Shown piece after piece: positions 43,639 through 52,992 of a stretch of DNA of 64,000 nucleotides (its first letter is position 1; each line of letters starts with the position of its first letter). The notes under the pieces are model-generated. The model searched no databases. It saw only the letters and a program-made list of their open reading frames with translations, and was not told the origin of the DNA. The position numbers were made by a program, and so were the translations under genes. The stretch comes from AAA044-D11 sp965268275. GTDB lineage: Bacteria; Actinomycetota; Actinomycetes; Nanopelagicales; Nanopelagicaceae. The stretch covers positions 558,001 to 622,000 of the forward strand of contig OZ254168.1 in NCBI GenBank assembly GCA_965268275.1, given 5' to 3'.

Positions 43639-43974
43639 ATGTCTAAAGTGCCTCCAGCTATCGCTGAGCGATTCAAAGCTGGTGAATTAATTGCTGCTAT
43701 TGCGCAAGACGCAGAATCAAAAGAAGTTTTGATGATGGCTTGGATGAACGAAGAGTCGCTAACTAAAACCATAGAGACTAAACGTGCAACATATTGGAGC
43801 CGAAGTCGGAATTCACTTTGGATTAAAGGTGAAACTTCAGGGCATTATCAAGATCTAGTTTCACTCGCCTTTGACTGTGACAGTGATTGTTTGCTCTTAA
43901 TGGTGAAGCAGACCGGAGCGGCTTGCCACACCGGTGAACGCACTTGTTTTCACTCAGAAATTAAACTCGCATGA
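43639..43974 (+). CDS. hisI: Phosphoribosyl-AMP cyclohydrolase HisI
   Basis: 111 residues, the cyclohydrolase without a fused HisE pyrophosphatase. VLMMAWMNEESL, TKRATYWSRSRNSLWIKGETSGH and FDCDSDCLL give the Mg/Zn sites, and GAACHTGERTCFH the remaining Cys. It opens the adenine ring of PR-AMP. ATG 43639 is chosen; an in-frame GTG at 43624 would add five residues and cannot be excluded. The stop overlaps the following small gene as ATGA. Confidence 0.93.
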   Translation: MSKVPPAIAERFKAGELIAAIAQDAESKEVLMMAWMNEESLTKTIETKRATYWSRSRNSLWIKGETSGHYQDLVSLAFDCDSDCLLLMVKQTGAACHTGERTCFHSEIKLA

Positions 43975-44120
43975 TTAAAGTAATTCTGCTTCTGGTTTCT
44001 ACCGGAGTTCTTGGCTATTTGATATTTCGAATTTCAAGAAAAGGAATTTCCAAGAAATATGACCGTAAACCCGAGAGCGCATGGAGCGCACTAAATGATG
44101 GAATCGACCCGACTGTATGA
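43971..44120 (+). CDS. Small single-span membrane protein (49 aa), unrecognised
   Basis: The ATG at 43971 overlaps the hisI stop and the TGA at 44118-44120 overlaps the next gene's ATG, both as ATGA. Such double coupling argues that it is translated. The product has one hydrophobic helix (residues 2-19), a basic stretch (RISRKGISKKYDRK) and a C-terminal WSALNDGIDPTV. From memory, a W-x-A-L-x-x-G-x-D-P-T ending occurs on small actinobacterial membrane proteins next to trp/his genes, such as the Trp-biosynthesis-associated membrane protein; that link is weak. No function can be assigned. It could be an assembly factor for the redox pair downstream. Confidence 0.7.
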   Translation: MIKVILLLVSTGVLGYLIFRISRKGISKKYDRKPESAWSALNDGIDPTV

Positions 44121-44572
44121 TGAAATTTCAGCCTTGGTTAACGTTTCTCTTTAGATTAATTCTGGGAGGAGTTCTTTTAGTTGCTGGCGCACTTAAAGTC
44201 ACCGATCCATATTCATCGGCCACTTCAGTCCGGGCATACCAAATTCTTCCAGTCGATTTAGCAAATTTCCTCGGTTTCGTATTGCCGTTTGCTGAGGTTG
44301 TAATTGGAATTTTCTTAATAGTTGGAATCTGGGTTCGCCTCAATGCAATTGCTGGTGGCGCTTTAATGGTCATGTTCATCATCGCAATTGGTCAGGCGTG
44401 GGCCAGAGGAATATCGCTAGATTGCGGCTGTTTCGGCAAAGGTGGATTGCTCGATTCGGATGAACTCCCAGTTTGGAATTACACCTTAGAGATTGCTCGA
44501 GATATTGTTCTCGCAGCATTCGCTGTCTACATATATCGCTTCCCACAGGGTAAATTAGGTTTCGACAAATAA
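44117..44572 (+). CDS. MauE/DoxX-like membrane protein with CGCFG motif
   Basis: 151 residues with four membrane helices. It starts WLTFLFRLILGGVLLVAGALKV, like the MauE/DoxX family, and has the LDCGCFGKGG motif after helix three that marks this redox-linked group. MauE-type proteins are thought to help disulfide formation in exported proteins, acting with a thioredoxin-like partner; such a partner is the next gene, 17 bases on. It is cotranslated with the 49-residue protein (ATGA). Confidence 0.82.
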   Translation: MMKFQPWLTFLFRLILGGVLLVAGALKVTDPYSSATSVRAYQILPVDLANFLGFVLPFAEVVIGIFLIVGIWVRLNAIAGGALMVMFIIAIGQAWARGISLDCGCFGKGGLLDSDELPVWNYTLEIARDIVLAAFAVYIYRFPQGKLGFDK

Positions 44573-44589
44573 CATCAAGGAGAGATGCA

Positions 44590-45291
44590 ATGGCAAACGG
44601 TAAATCAGGCGACAAAGGATTACGCGCGATCGTAATTGGAATGATTGTTTTTGTTATAACAGTCACCGGAATTTTCATTTATTTTGACAAGAAGCCTGCG
44701 ACAAATGTTGCTGCGCCAGCATCAATCTCTAAAGCCGATGGTTCAGGATTGGTCTTCAACCCTGACCTAACCAACCAAATAGATATCTGGGAAGACTTCC
44801 AGTGCCCGGCTTGCCGTAGCTTCGAAGCGATAAATAACGAATACATCAAAAAGATGATTGTTGAGAAGAAGGCGAAAGTTGTTTATCACCCACTCACATT
44901 CGTAGGTGCGCGCTCAAACAACGGAGTCAATGAGTCAATCATCGCTGCAAATGCTGCAGCTTGTGCCATGGATGAGGGTAAGTTCCTTGAAATGCATGAA
45001 CTCATTTATCAAAATCAAGGCGAAGAGAATGCTGGAAGATTTTCAAAAGAATTCATGATCATGCTGGGACTCAAAGCTGGTTTGAGTTCAGCCAAGTATC
45101 AAGATTGCGTTAGAAATGGCAATTACGATGATTGGACTGAAGCAAGCGCTTCATATGCCGCAGTCAAGAACGTTAACTCGACACCAACCGTTACTGTTAA
45201 CGGCAAAGAATTAAGCCGAGAGACTCCTGACAACGAATATAACAACCCAGTTAAATTCCAAGCAGCACTTGCAGCTGCTGGAATTAAGTAA
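44590..45291 (+). CDS. Membrane-anchored DsbA-like thiol-disulfide oxidoreductase
   Basis: 233 residues: a basic N terminus, one membrane anchor (about residues 12-31) and an extracytoplasmic thioredoxin/DsbA domain. The active site is FQCPACRSF (CPAC, about residues 74-77), and the cis-Pro loop is NSTPTVTVNG. The DsbA-like insertion contains a further Cys pair (ACAM and QDCV). It probably oxidises or isomerises disulfides in secreted proteins together with the MauE-like protein. A Shine-Dalgarno sequence (aaggagag) precedes the ATG. Confidence 0.85.
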   Translation: MANGKSGDKGLRAIVIGMIVFVITVTGIFIYFDKKPATNVAAPASISKADGSGLVFNPDLTNQIDIWEDFQCPACRSFEAINNEYIKKMIVEKKAKVVYHPLTFVGARSNNGVNESIIAANAAACAMDEGKFLEMHELIYQNQGEENAGRFSKEFMIMLGLKAGLSSAKYQDCVRNGNYDDWTEASASYAAVKNVNSTPTVTVNGKELSRETPDNEYNNPVKFQAALAAAGIK

Positions 45292-45327
45292 ATAGGGACG
45301 ATATTCGCAAACATTGAGTAACCCTAA

Positions 45328-46140
45328 ATGAGGAAATTTATCCCAACTCCGAGTTCATCAACTTTGGAGTTGGGATTTTTTACTTTTCACTTCTATGCCA
45401 TTGCAATATTGCTTGGGATTGTTGTGGCTGTTTGGATAACAAAGAAAAGGTATAAAGCTCTTGGCGGCGAACCAAATGACATAACCGACTTGGTTCTTGT
45501 TGTTGTTCCTGCTGGAATTATCGGTGGCCGGATTTACCATGTAATTACCTCACCACAAAAATACTTTGGCGAAAATGGCGCTCCCATACAAGCGCTACAG
45601 ATCTGGCGAGGTGGGCTCGGTATTTGGGGCGCGATTGGCTTCGGCGCATTGGCTGCATTTATGTTTTTCAAAGTAAAGAAAACTTCAATCTCGTTCTATC
45701 AGTTGGCAGATGCAATCGCGCCAGGATTGTTAATCGCTCAAGGAATCGGAAGATTCGGCAACTGGTTTAATGCCGAGTTATTCGGCAGCCCAACAACTCT
45801 CTTCTGGGCGCTAGAAATTCCGGAAGAAAGCAGACCTTATGGATATGAAAATTTCGCAACCTTTCATCCCACATTCTTATACGAGGCCATTTGGTGCTTT
45901 TTAGTTGCCGCAATAATTATGAAATTTAGCTTTTTCAAAAACTTCTCTAAAGCAGGGACGGTATTCATTTTCTACGTGCTCGCGTATTCACTTGGACGCT
46001 TCTTCATTGAAGCGATTCGAATCGATGAGGCCAACTTGATTCTCGGGGCTCGACTAAACAATTGGGTATCCGGATTGCTCTTTTTTGGAGCCTTGGCGCT
46101 TTTCTTAAGGAGAGTTTCAGGAAATACCCAAAAGTCATAA
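45328..46140 (+). CDS. lgt: Phosphatidylglycerol:prolipoprotein diacylglyceryl transferase Lgt
   Basis: 270 residues with about seven membrane helices. The Lgt signature GRFGNWFNAELFG is at about residue 145; GGRIYHVITS, WRGGLGIWGA and HPTFLYEAIW are also conserved. It transfers diacylglycerol to the lipobox Cys of prolipoproteins, the step before LspA. The 5' gap from the DsbA-like gene is 36 bases. In many actinobacteria lgt lies near trp and gltB genes, as it does here relative to gltB. Confidence 0.94.
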   Translation: MRKFIPTPSSSTLELGFFTFHFYAIAILLGIVVAVWITKKRYKALGGEPNDITDLVLVVVPAGIIGGRIYHVITSPQKYFGENGAPIQALQIWRGGLGIWGAIGFGALAAFMFFKVKKTSISFYQLADAIAPGLLIAQGIGRFGNWFNAELFGSPTTLFWALEIPEESRPYGYENFATFHPTFLYEAIWCFLVAAIIMKFSFFKNFSKAGTVFIFYVLAYSLGRFFIEAIRIDEANLILGARLNNWVSGLLFFGALALFLRRVSGNTQKS

Positions 46141-46150
46141 AGCCAAGAGA

Positions 46151-46156
46151 TATGGT
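46151..46156 (+). promoter_or_regulatory. -10 box of the VIT family gene
   Basis: TATGGT is six bases before the ATG at 46163 and there is no Shine-Dalgarno sequence, consistent with leaderless transcription. Confidence 0.5.
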
Positions 46157-46162
46157 TAGCCC

Positions 46163-46870
46163 ATGGCTTTGGAAGATGTTTATCGCAGGAATGCCCATCA
46201 TAAAACTCATCGGGCAGGTTGGCTGCGGGCTGCGGTTCTTGGTGCAAACGATGGTCTAGTTTCAACTGCAAGCTTGATGATTGGTGTTTCAGCCGCACGT
46301 GCAGATAATTTCTTAGTAACAGCAGGAGCAGCAGGAATTGCAGCAGGTGCAATGTCAATGGCAGTTGGTGAATACATCTCTGTTAGATCTCAGAACGATA
46401 TTGAAGAATCAGATCGGTTATTAGAGATTGAGCACCTTGCGGTAGACCCTGCAGGAGAATTAGAAGAGCTAATCGAAATTTATATGAATCGTGGACTCAG
46501 CCGAGAATTAGCAACCGAGGTTGCGAAAGCAATGACTGAAAGAGATGCTCTTGAAGCGCATCTTCGTGATGAACTTGGACAATTTCCGCATACCAAAGCG
46601 CGCCCAGTTCAAGCATCAATTGCTTCTGCTCTAAGTTTTACAGCAGGTGGACTTATCCCATTCGCCGGAGCACTTGCACCAACGGTCGGCACAAAGGTTG
46701 CCAGCATTATTGTTTTCACACTGGCTGGTCTTGTTGGGACTGGGGTGTTGAGCGCTCGAATCGCTGGCTCGCCATATCTCAAAACCACCATCCGAATTTT
46801 GATTGGCGGCTCCTTGGGAATGGCAATCACCGCAGGAATTGGTTCCTTGGTCCATCTGACGGGTATATAA
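46163..46870 (+). CDS. VIT1/CCC1 family divalent-metal transporter
   Basis: 235 residues. The N terminus has HRAGWLRAAVLGANDGLVSTASLMIG, the first-helix motif of the vacuolar iron transporter family (key residues G-A-N-D-G-L-V-S); GAMSMAVGEYISVRSQNDIEESD follows, then a cytoplasmic metal-binding helical region rich in Glu, then three C-terminal helices. The family moves Fe2+ or Mn2+ out of the cytosol. No iron-responsive operator (ferric uptake or DtxR-like palindrome) is visible in the short upstream region. Confidence 0.85.
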   Translation: MALEDVYRRNAHHKTHRAGWLRAAVLGANDGLVSTASLMIGVSAARADNFLVTAGAAGIAAGAMSMAVGEYISVRSQNDIEESDRLLEIEHLAVDPAGELEELIEIYMNRGLSRELATEVAKAMTERDALEAHLRDELGQFPHTKARPVQASIASALSFTAGGLIPFAGALAPTVGTKVASIIVFTLAGLVGTGVLSARIAGSPYLKTTIRILIGGSLGMAITAGIGSLVHLTGI

Positions 46871-46971
46871 ATCGACCTGCGATTGCTATCCTTTCTGCTG
46901 TAACCTCTACTAGTTAAACCCTTTGGGCCATTGTCGTCCCGAATCACCTAATACATTTCTTGGGAGTTTTC

Positions 46972-49900
46972 GTGACTTTATTTTCAACGGTGCCATCGGC
47001 ACAGGGTTTGTATGACCCAACACAAGAGCGCGACTCTTGTGGCGTTGCAATGGTCGCAACGCTAACTCGCAAAGCAACCCATGAAATTGTTTCTCAAGGA
47101 TTAACCGCGCTTCGTAACATGGAGCATCGCGGCGCAACCGGAGCCGAACCGGATAGTGGAGATGGCGCCGGAATTTTAATTTGTATTCCAGATGCGTTCT
47201 ATCGCGATGTTGTTGAATTCAAATTACCTGAATCAGGAAAATATGCAACTGGAATTATTTTTATTGATAAATCTTTCTCAGATCGTGCTGCTCTAGAAGC
47301 GATTGCACACGAAGAAGGTCTGCGAATTCTTGGTTGGCGCGAGCTCCCAATCGATGCAAAATCAATTGGCAAAACTGCGCTATCGGTAATGCCGAAGTTC
47401 GAGCAGATTTTTGTTGCAGGAGCCAACGGCGAATTTGATTTGGATTTAGAGCGATTAGCTTTCTGTTTTAGAAAGCGAATAGAGCATCGTTTCCCACTTT
47501 ATGTCTCTTCGCTTTCGGTTAGAACAATTGTTTATAAGGGAATGCTTACAACTGGTCAGCTTGAAGAATTCTTCCCTGATTTATCTGATTCTCGAGTAGT
47601 TTCAACTCTGGCTCTTGTGCACTCCAGATTCTCAACAAATACTTTTCCCTCTTGGCCACTTGCGCACCCTTACCGTTTTATCGCTCACAATGGTGAAATT
47701 AATACAGTTCGTGGAAACCGAAACTGGATGCGTGCTCGCGAGTCGTTATTGGCTAGTGACATCATTCCTGGAGATTTAAATAGGTTATTTCCTATCGTTG
47801 ATGATTCGAGTAGCGACTCCGGTTCGTTCGATGAAGTTCTAGAACTTCTTTATCTAGGTGGACGTTCACTTCCACATTCAGTTCTGATGATGATTCCTGA
47901 AGCCTGGGAAAACCACGCAACAATGTCACAATCCCGAAAAGATTTTTACGCATTCCATTCAAGCATCATGGAGCCATGGGATGGACCTGCCTGCATTACA
48001 TTCACAGATGGGCGACAGATTGGCGCCGTTCTGGATCGAAATGGTTTGCGTCCATCTCGTTACTGGATCACCAAATCTGGTCTAGTTGTTCTTGCTAGTG
48101 AATTTGGTGTTTTAGATTTTAAGCCAGAAGAAATTGAGAGCAAGGGCCGATTGAAGCCGGGTCGCATGTTCTTGGTTGATACCGAGGCTGGCCGAATTAT
48201 TGAAGATGATGAAATTAAAGATGGCTTAGCAAGCGCAGCGCCATACGGCGAGTGGTTGCATGCCGGACTTGTACGCCTAGAAGATTTGCCAGCTCGCGAA
48301 CATATTGTTTATCCGCACTCATCTGTTTTAAGACGCCAACGCGCATTCGGTTATACCGAAGAAGAGATCAGAATTATTTTGACACCAATGGCTAAATCTG
48401 GTGGCGAAGCACTTGGTTCAATGGGAACAGATTCACCAATTGCTGCATTATCTGCAAAGCCAAGACTTCTTTACGATTATTTCTCACAGCTATTCGCGCA
48501 AGTTACAAACCCACCGCTAGATGCGATTCGAGAAGAATTGGTAACAAGTTTGGCCGGTTCAGTCGGCCCAGAGTTTAATCTTCTTGACCCAGGACCAGCG
48601 TCATGTCGTCAGATCGCCCTTGATTTCCCAGTTATTGATAATGACGAACTTGCAAAACTGATACACGTAAATGCTGACGGAAATCATCCAGGCTTTGCTG
48701 CACATGTTGTTCGTGGTTTGTTTCCGGTGCAAGGCGGGGGAGAAGCGCTAGCAAATCGAATTACCGAAATTCGCCAAGAAGTTTCACAGGCAATCAAAGA
48801 TGGTGCGCACATAATTGTGCTTTCAGATCGCGATGGCGATGCGGAAGATGCACCAATTCCTTCACTTCTATTAACTGCCGCAGTTCATCATCATTTAATC
48901 CGCGAGAAGACTCGCACTAAGGTTGGGCTAGTTGTTGAATCAGGGGAAGTGCGTGAAGTTCACCATGTTGCCCTACTTGTCGGCTTCGGAGCTGCAGCGA
49001 TCAATCCATATCTTGCAATGGAATCTGCCGAAGATTTAGTTCGCCAAGGTGTAATCACCGGAATTACCCCAGAAAAAGCGGTAGCAAATTTAATTAAGTC
49101 ACTTGGTAAAGGTGTCTTAAAAGTTATGTCGAAGATGGGTATTTCGACAATTGCGTCATACACCGGTGCGCAAGTTTTTGAAGCAATCGGTCTGTCTCGC
49201 GAAGTTGTCGATGAATATTTTGTTGGCGTCACTTCAAAACTTGGTGGCGTATCAATCGACATGATTGCCCAAGAAACTATTGCCCGTCATCACATCGCTT
49301 ATCCACCAGGAGGCGAAATTCCTGGAACAAAGCGCCTACCAATTGGCGGCGAATATCAGTGGCGACGCGAGGGCGAACCACATTTATTTGATCCGGAAAC
49401 TGTATTCGCGCTGCAACATGCAACTCGTAATAAGCGATATGACATTTTCAAGCGCTACACCAGCCGAGTAGATGATCAATCAAAACGATTAATGACACTT
49501 CGCGGTCTCTTTGATTTCAAAACTGGCGTTCGTCCAGCCATTTCAATAGATGAGGTTGAATCTCGATCTGAAATCATCAAGCGTTTTTCTACCGGAGCCA
49601 TGTCTTACGGTTCGATATCTGCAGAAGCGCACGAGACTCTTGCTATCGCAATGAATCGTCTTGGTGGAAAATCAAACACTGGCGAAGGTGGCGAAGATCC
49701 AGAGCGCTACAAGCTAGAAGCAAATGGCGATTCCCGTAGATCTTCAATCAAGCAGGTTGCATCAGGTCGTTTTGGCGTTACTAGCGAATATCTGGTTAAC
49801 GCAGATGACATCCAGATAAAGATGGCACAAGGAGCGAAACCTGGAGAAGGCGGACAACTTCCGGGCGGCAAGGTTTATCCATGGATTGCGAAGGTTCGTT

Positions 49901-51492
49901 ATTCAACTCCTGGCGTTGGCTTGATTTCACCACCACCTCATCACGATATTTATTCAATTGAAGATTTAGCGCAACTCATTCATGATCTAAAGAATGCAAA
50001 TAAGAATGCACGTGTTCATGTGAAACTTGTCGCAGAAGTTGGTGTGGGAACTGTTGCGGCGGGCGTAAGCAAAGCTCATGCTGACGTTGTTCTTATTTCT
50101 GGACACGATGGTGGAACCGGAGCTTCGCCACTTACTTCACTGAAGCATGCAGGAGCGCCTTGGGAATTAGGGCTCGCCGAAACTCAGCAAACACTTATGC
50201 TCAATGGATTGCGAGATCGCATTGTTGTTCAGGTAGATGGCCAGATGAAAACCGGACGTGACATTGTTATTGCCGCACTTTTAGGTGGCGAAGAATTTGG
50301 ATTCGCTACTGCGCCACTTGTTGTATCCGGTTGTGTAATGATGCGAGTCTGCCATCTCGATACTTGCCCAGTTGGAGTTGCAACACAAAATCCAGAATTG
50401 CGCGCAAAGTTCAATGGCAAGCCAGAATTCGTAGAAACTTTCTTCGAATACATTGCGGATGAAGTTCGCGAAATTTTGGCATCCCTTGGCTTTAGGACTT
50501 TGCAAGAAGCTATCGGACAAGTTGAATACTTGGATACCAAGAAAGCAATCAAACACTGGAAGGCAAGTGGTCTTGACTTAGCACCGCTCTTGCAGGCACC
50601 GATATTCGACACTGATGCACCACGCAGAAATTCAACTACTCAAGATCATGGATTAGAACGAGCGCTTGATAATCAACTGATTGAACTAGCGGCCCCTGCA
50701 CTTAATTCTGGAGAGTCTGTAAATATTGAAATGCCAATTAAGAATGTGAACCGAACAGTTGGAACCATGTTGGGATCTGAAATCACTCGCAAGTTTGGTG
50801 GCGCCGGACTTGCAGATAACACCGTGAATGTTTCGTTCCATGGAACTGCTGGAAACTCTTTCGGCGCTTTCATTCCTAAGGGTCTAACTTTGCGGCTTTA
50901 TGGCGATGCAAATGACTATGTTGCAAAGGGATTGTCCGGTGGTCGAGTAATTGTTCGCCCAGATGAGAAAGCAACTTTTGCATCCGAACTCAATGTTATT
51001 GCTGGAAATGTAATTGGCTATGGCTCTACATCCGGTCAGATATTCATTCGTGGTCGAGTTGGCGAGCGATTCTGTGTAAGAAACTCTGGCGCGGTTGCTG
51101 TAGTTGAAGGAATTGGCGATCATGGTTGCGAATACATGACTGGTGGTGTCGCATTAATTCTTGGCCGCACTGGTCGCAATTTTGCAGCAGGCATGTCTGG
51201 CGGAAGAGCATTTGTTCTCGATTTAGATCCAGCACTTGTTAACACTGAACTAGTAGATGTGTTGGCACTTCCTGCAGATCAGGAACCATTTGTTAAGAAC
51301 CTGCTCTCTAACTTCGAAGCTGAAACTGGTTCGGTTATTGCTGCGCAGTTGTTAAAGAATTGGGAAGAGAGCAAGAAGCGAATCTCGATGATTATGCCTC
51401 GCGACTATGCTCGAGTTCTCGCTGCAATTGATCGCGCAGAACGTGAAGGCTTACCAGTCGATAAGGTTGTTATGGAGGCAGTGAATGGCTGA
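46972..51492 (+). CDS. gltB: Glutamate synthase (NADPH) large subunit GltB
   Basis: About 1506 residues. The N-terminal class II glutaminase has catalytic Cys23 in ERDSCGVAMV, exposed after removal of a propeptide; central and FMN-binding domains follow, with GEGGEDPERY, HVKLVAEVGVGTVAAGV and SGHDGGTGASP. The 3Fe-4S cysteines are C-x5-C-x4-C near residue 1121 (SGCVMMRVCHLDTC), and the GXGXG domain forms the C terminus. It makes two glutamates from glutamine and 2-oxoglutarate. GTG 46972 has a GGGAG site five bases upstream and is preferred over TTG 46960. It overlaps gltD by eight bases. Confidence 0.95.
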   Translation: MTLFSTVPSAQGLYDPTQERDSCGVAMVATLTRKATHEIVSQGLTALRNMEHRGATGAEPDSGDGAGILICIPDAFYRDVVEFKLPESGKYATGIIFIDKSFSDRAALEAIAHEEGLRILGWRELPIDAKSIGKTALSVMPKFEQIFVAGANGEFDLDLERLAFCFRKRIEHRFPLYVSSLSVRTIVYKGMLTTGQLEEFFPDLSDSRVVSTLALVHSRFSTNTFPSWPLAHPYRFIAHNGEINTVRGNRNWMRARESLLASDIIPGDLNRLFPIVDDSSSDSGSFDEVLELLYLGGRSLPHSVLMMIPEAWENHATMSQSRKDFYAFHSSIMEPWDGPACITFTDGRQIGAVLDRNGLRPSRYWITKSGLVVLASEFGVLDFKPEEIESKGRLKPGRMFLVDTEAGRIIEDDEIKDGLASAAPYGEWLHAGLVRLEDLPAREHIVYPHSSVLRRQRAFGYTEEEIRIILTPMAKSGGEALGSMGTDSPIAALSAKPRLLYDYFSQLFAQVTNPPLDAIREELVTSLAGSVGPEFNLLDPGPASCRQIALDFPVIDNDELAKLIHVNADGNHPGFAAHVVRGLFPVQGGGEALANRITEIRQEVSQAIKDGAHIIVLSDRDGDAEDAPIPSLLLTAAVHHHLIREKTRTKVGLVVESGEVREVHHVALLVGFGAAAINPYLAMESAEDLVRQGVITGITPEKAVANLIKSLGKGVLKVMSKMGISTIASYTGAQVFEAIGLSREVVDEYFVGVTSKLGGVSIDMIAQETIARHHIAYPPGGEIPGTKRLPIGGEYQWRREGEPHLFDPETVFALQHATRNKRYDIFKRYTSRVDDQSKRLMTLRGLFDFKTGVRPAISIDEVESRSEIIKRFSTGAMSYGSISAEAHETLAIAMNRLGGKSNTGEGGEDPERYKLEANGDSRRSSIKQVASGRFGVTSEYLVNADDIQIKMAQGAKPGEGGQLPGGKVYPWIAKVRYSTPGVGLISPPPHHDIYSIEDLAQLIHDLKNANKNARVHVKLVAEVGVGTVAAGVSKAHADVVLISGHDGGTGASPLTSLKHAGAPWELGLAETQQTLMLNGLRDRIVVQVDGQMKTGRDIVIAALLGGEEFGFATAPLVVSGCVMMRVCHLDTCPVGVATQNPELRAKFNGKPEFVETFFEYIADEVREILASLGFRTLQEAIGQVEYLDTKKAIKHWKASGLDLAPLLQAPIFDTDAPRRNSTTQDHGLERALDNQLIELAAPALNSGESVNIEMPIKNVNRTVGTMLGSEITRKFGGAGLADNTVNVSFHGTAGNSFGAFIPKGLTLRLYGDANDYVAKGLSGGRVIVRPDEKATFASELNVIAGNVIGYGSTSGQIFIRGRVGERFCVRNSGAVAVVEGIGDHGCEYMTGGVALILGRTGRNFAAGMSGGRAFVLDLDPALVNTELVDVLALPADQEPFVKNLLSNFEAETGSVIAAQLLKNWEESKKRISMIMPRDYARVLAAIDRAEREGLPVDKVVMEAVNG

Positions 51493-52942
51493 TCCAAAGG
51501 GATTTTTAACAACTCCTAGAGAAACACCGAAGCGCAGACCGGTCGATGTTCGGATTCTTGATTGGAAAGAAGTTTACGAACCACAAGATTTATCCGTGCT
51601 TAAGAAGCAAGCTGGACGTTGCATGGATTGCGGAATTCCGTTTTGTCACCAAGGTTGCCCACTTGGAAACTTGATTCCTGAATGGAATGACTTAATCTGG
51701 CGTGGCGAGATGCGCGAAGCAATTGACCGCCTTCACGCGACGAATAACTTTCCAGAATTTACTGGCCGCTTGTGCCCAGCGCCTTGCGAAACCGCATGCG
51801 TAGTTGGGATAAATGCTGATGCAGTAACAATCAAGCAAGTTGAACTTCGAACAATCGAAGAAGCTTTCGCAAATGGATCAGTTGTTCCACTTCCATCAGA
51901 GCGCCTTACCGGAAAAACTGTTGCAGTAATTGGTTCGGGCCCTGCAGGTTTAGCAGCAGCGCAACAGCTGACTCGAGCCGGACACACTGTGGCTGTCTAT
52001 GAAAGAGGCGCAAAGCCGGGTGGATTACTGAGATACGGAATCCCAGAATTCAAAATGGAGAAATCAATTCTTGATCGCCGAATTTCACAGATGGAAGCTG
52101 AAGGAACACGATTTAGAAGTGGAATTAACGTTGGCGTAGAAATAACCGGAAGTGAACTCAAATCTAAATACGATGCAATCGTTCTTGCTGTTGGTGCTAC
52201 CAACTGGCGCGATCTGCAAGTGCCTGGCCGCGAATTACAAGGCGTTCATCAAGCGATGGAGTATTTGCCTTGGGGTAATGCGCAAGGGCTAAACGAATTA
52301 AGCGGTGAGCCACAAATAAATGCCAAGGGAAAGCACGTTGTAATTCTTGGTGGCGGAGATACCGGAGCCGACTGTTTGGGAACTGCAATTCGTCAAGGCG
52401 CGGCTAGCGTTACCCAACTTGAAATTATGCCAAGGCCAACCGAAGAGCGACCTTCTTCACAGCCATGGCCAACTTACCCAATGATTTATCGCGTGAGCAG
52501 TGCGCATGAAGAAGCAGGCGAGCGAATGTTCGCAGTTTCGACTGAAGAATTTCTTGGTGATGGCAATGGCAATTTGCGTGCAATAAAATTAGTTGAAACT
52601 GAACTAATCGATGGCAAATTCACCAAGGTCGAAGGCTCTGAAAAAGAATTGCCAGCAGATTTAGTCTTTCTTGCTATGGGATTCGTTGGTCCCGAGAAGT
52701 CCGAACTTTTGAAGCAACTCGAAGTTACCTTTGATGATCGCGGAAATATTGTCCGTGATGACAAATATGCGACTGCAGTCGAAGGAGTTTATGTTGCTGG
52801 TGATGCTGGCCGTGGACAATCTCTGATTGTTTGGGCTATTGCCGAAGGTCGTAGCGCTGCTGCTGCCGTAGATGAATTTTTAGTTGGTGAAACCCAATTA
52901 CCAGCACCAATCGAACCAACTGCTCGCCCAATGATGGTCTAG
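51485..52942 (+). CDS. gltD: Glutamate synthase (NADPH) small subunit GltD
   Basis: 485 residues. The N-terminal part binds two 4Fe-4S clusters (CMDCGIPFCHQGCPLGN and CPAPCETACVVG). FAD binding is seen in VIGSGPAGLAAAQQL, NADPH binding in VVILGGGDTGADCLG, and a final FAD motif in GVYVAGDAGRGQSLIVWAIAEG. It passes electrons from NADPH to GltB. The ATG lies inside the gltB end, so the two subunits are coupled. Confidence 0.95.
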   Translation: MADPKGFLTTPRETPKRRPVDVRILDWKEVYEPQDLSVLKKQAGRCMDCGIPFCHQGCPLGNLIPEWNDLIWRGEMREAIDRLHATNNFPEFTGRLCPAPCETACVVGINADAVTIKQVELRTIEEAFANGSVVPLPSERLTGKTVAVIGSGPAGLAAAQQLTRAGHTVAVYERGAKPGGLLRYGIPEFKMEKSILDRRISQMEAEGTRFRSGINVGVEITGSELKSKYDAIVLAVGATNWRDLQVPGRELQGVHQAMEYLPWGNAQGLNELSGEPQINAKGKHVVILGGGDTGADCLGTAIRQGAASVTQLEIMPRPTEERPSSQPWPTYPMIYRVSSAHEEAGERMFAVSTEEFLGDGNGNLRAIKLVETELIDGKFTKVEGSEKELPADLVFLAMGFVGPEKSELLKQLEVTFDDRGNIVRDDKYATAVEGVYVAGDAGRGQSLIVWAIAEGRSAAAAVDEFLVGETQLPAPIEPTARPMMV

Positions 52943-52992
52943 CAAAATTCTCGAAACAAAAGAGTTAACAATTAGAAAGCGGTTCTGAAAAA

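Noticed and set aside
45300..45327. Leaderless TANNNT promoter for lgt
   Set aside because: The upstream sequence (gagtaaccctaa) does not give TANNNT at 6-8 bases; the same holds for tauE.
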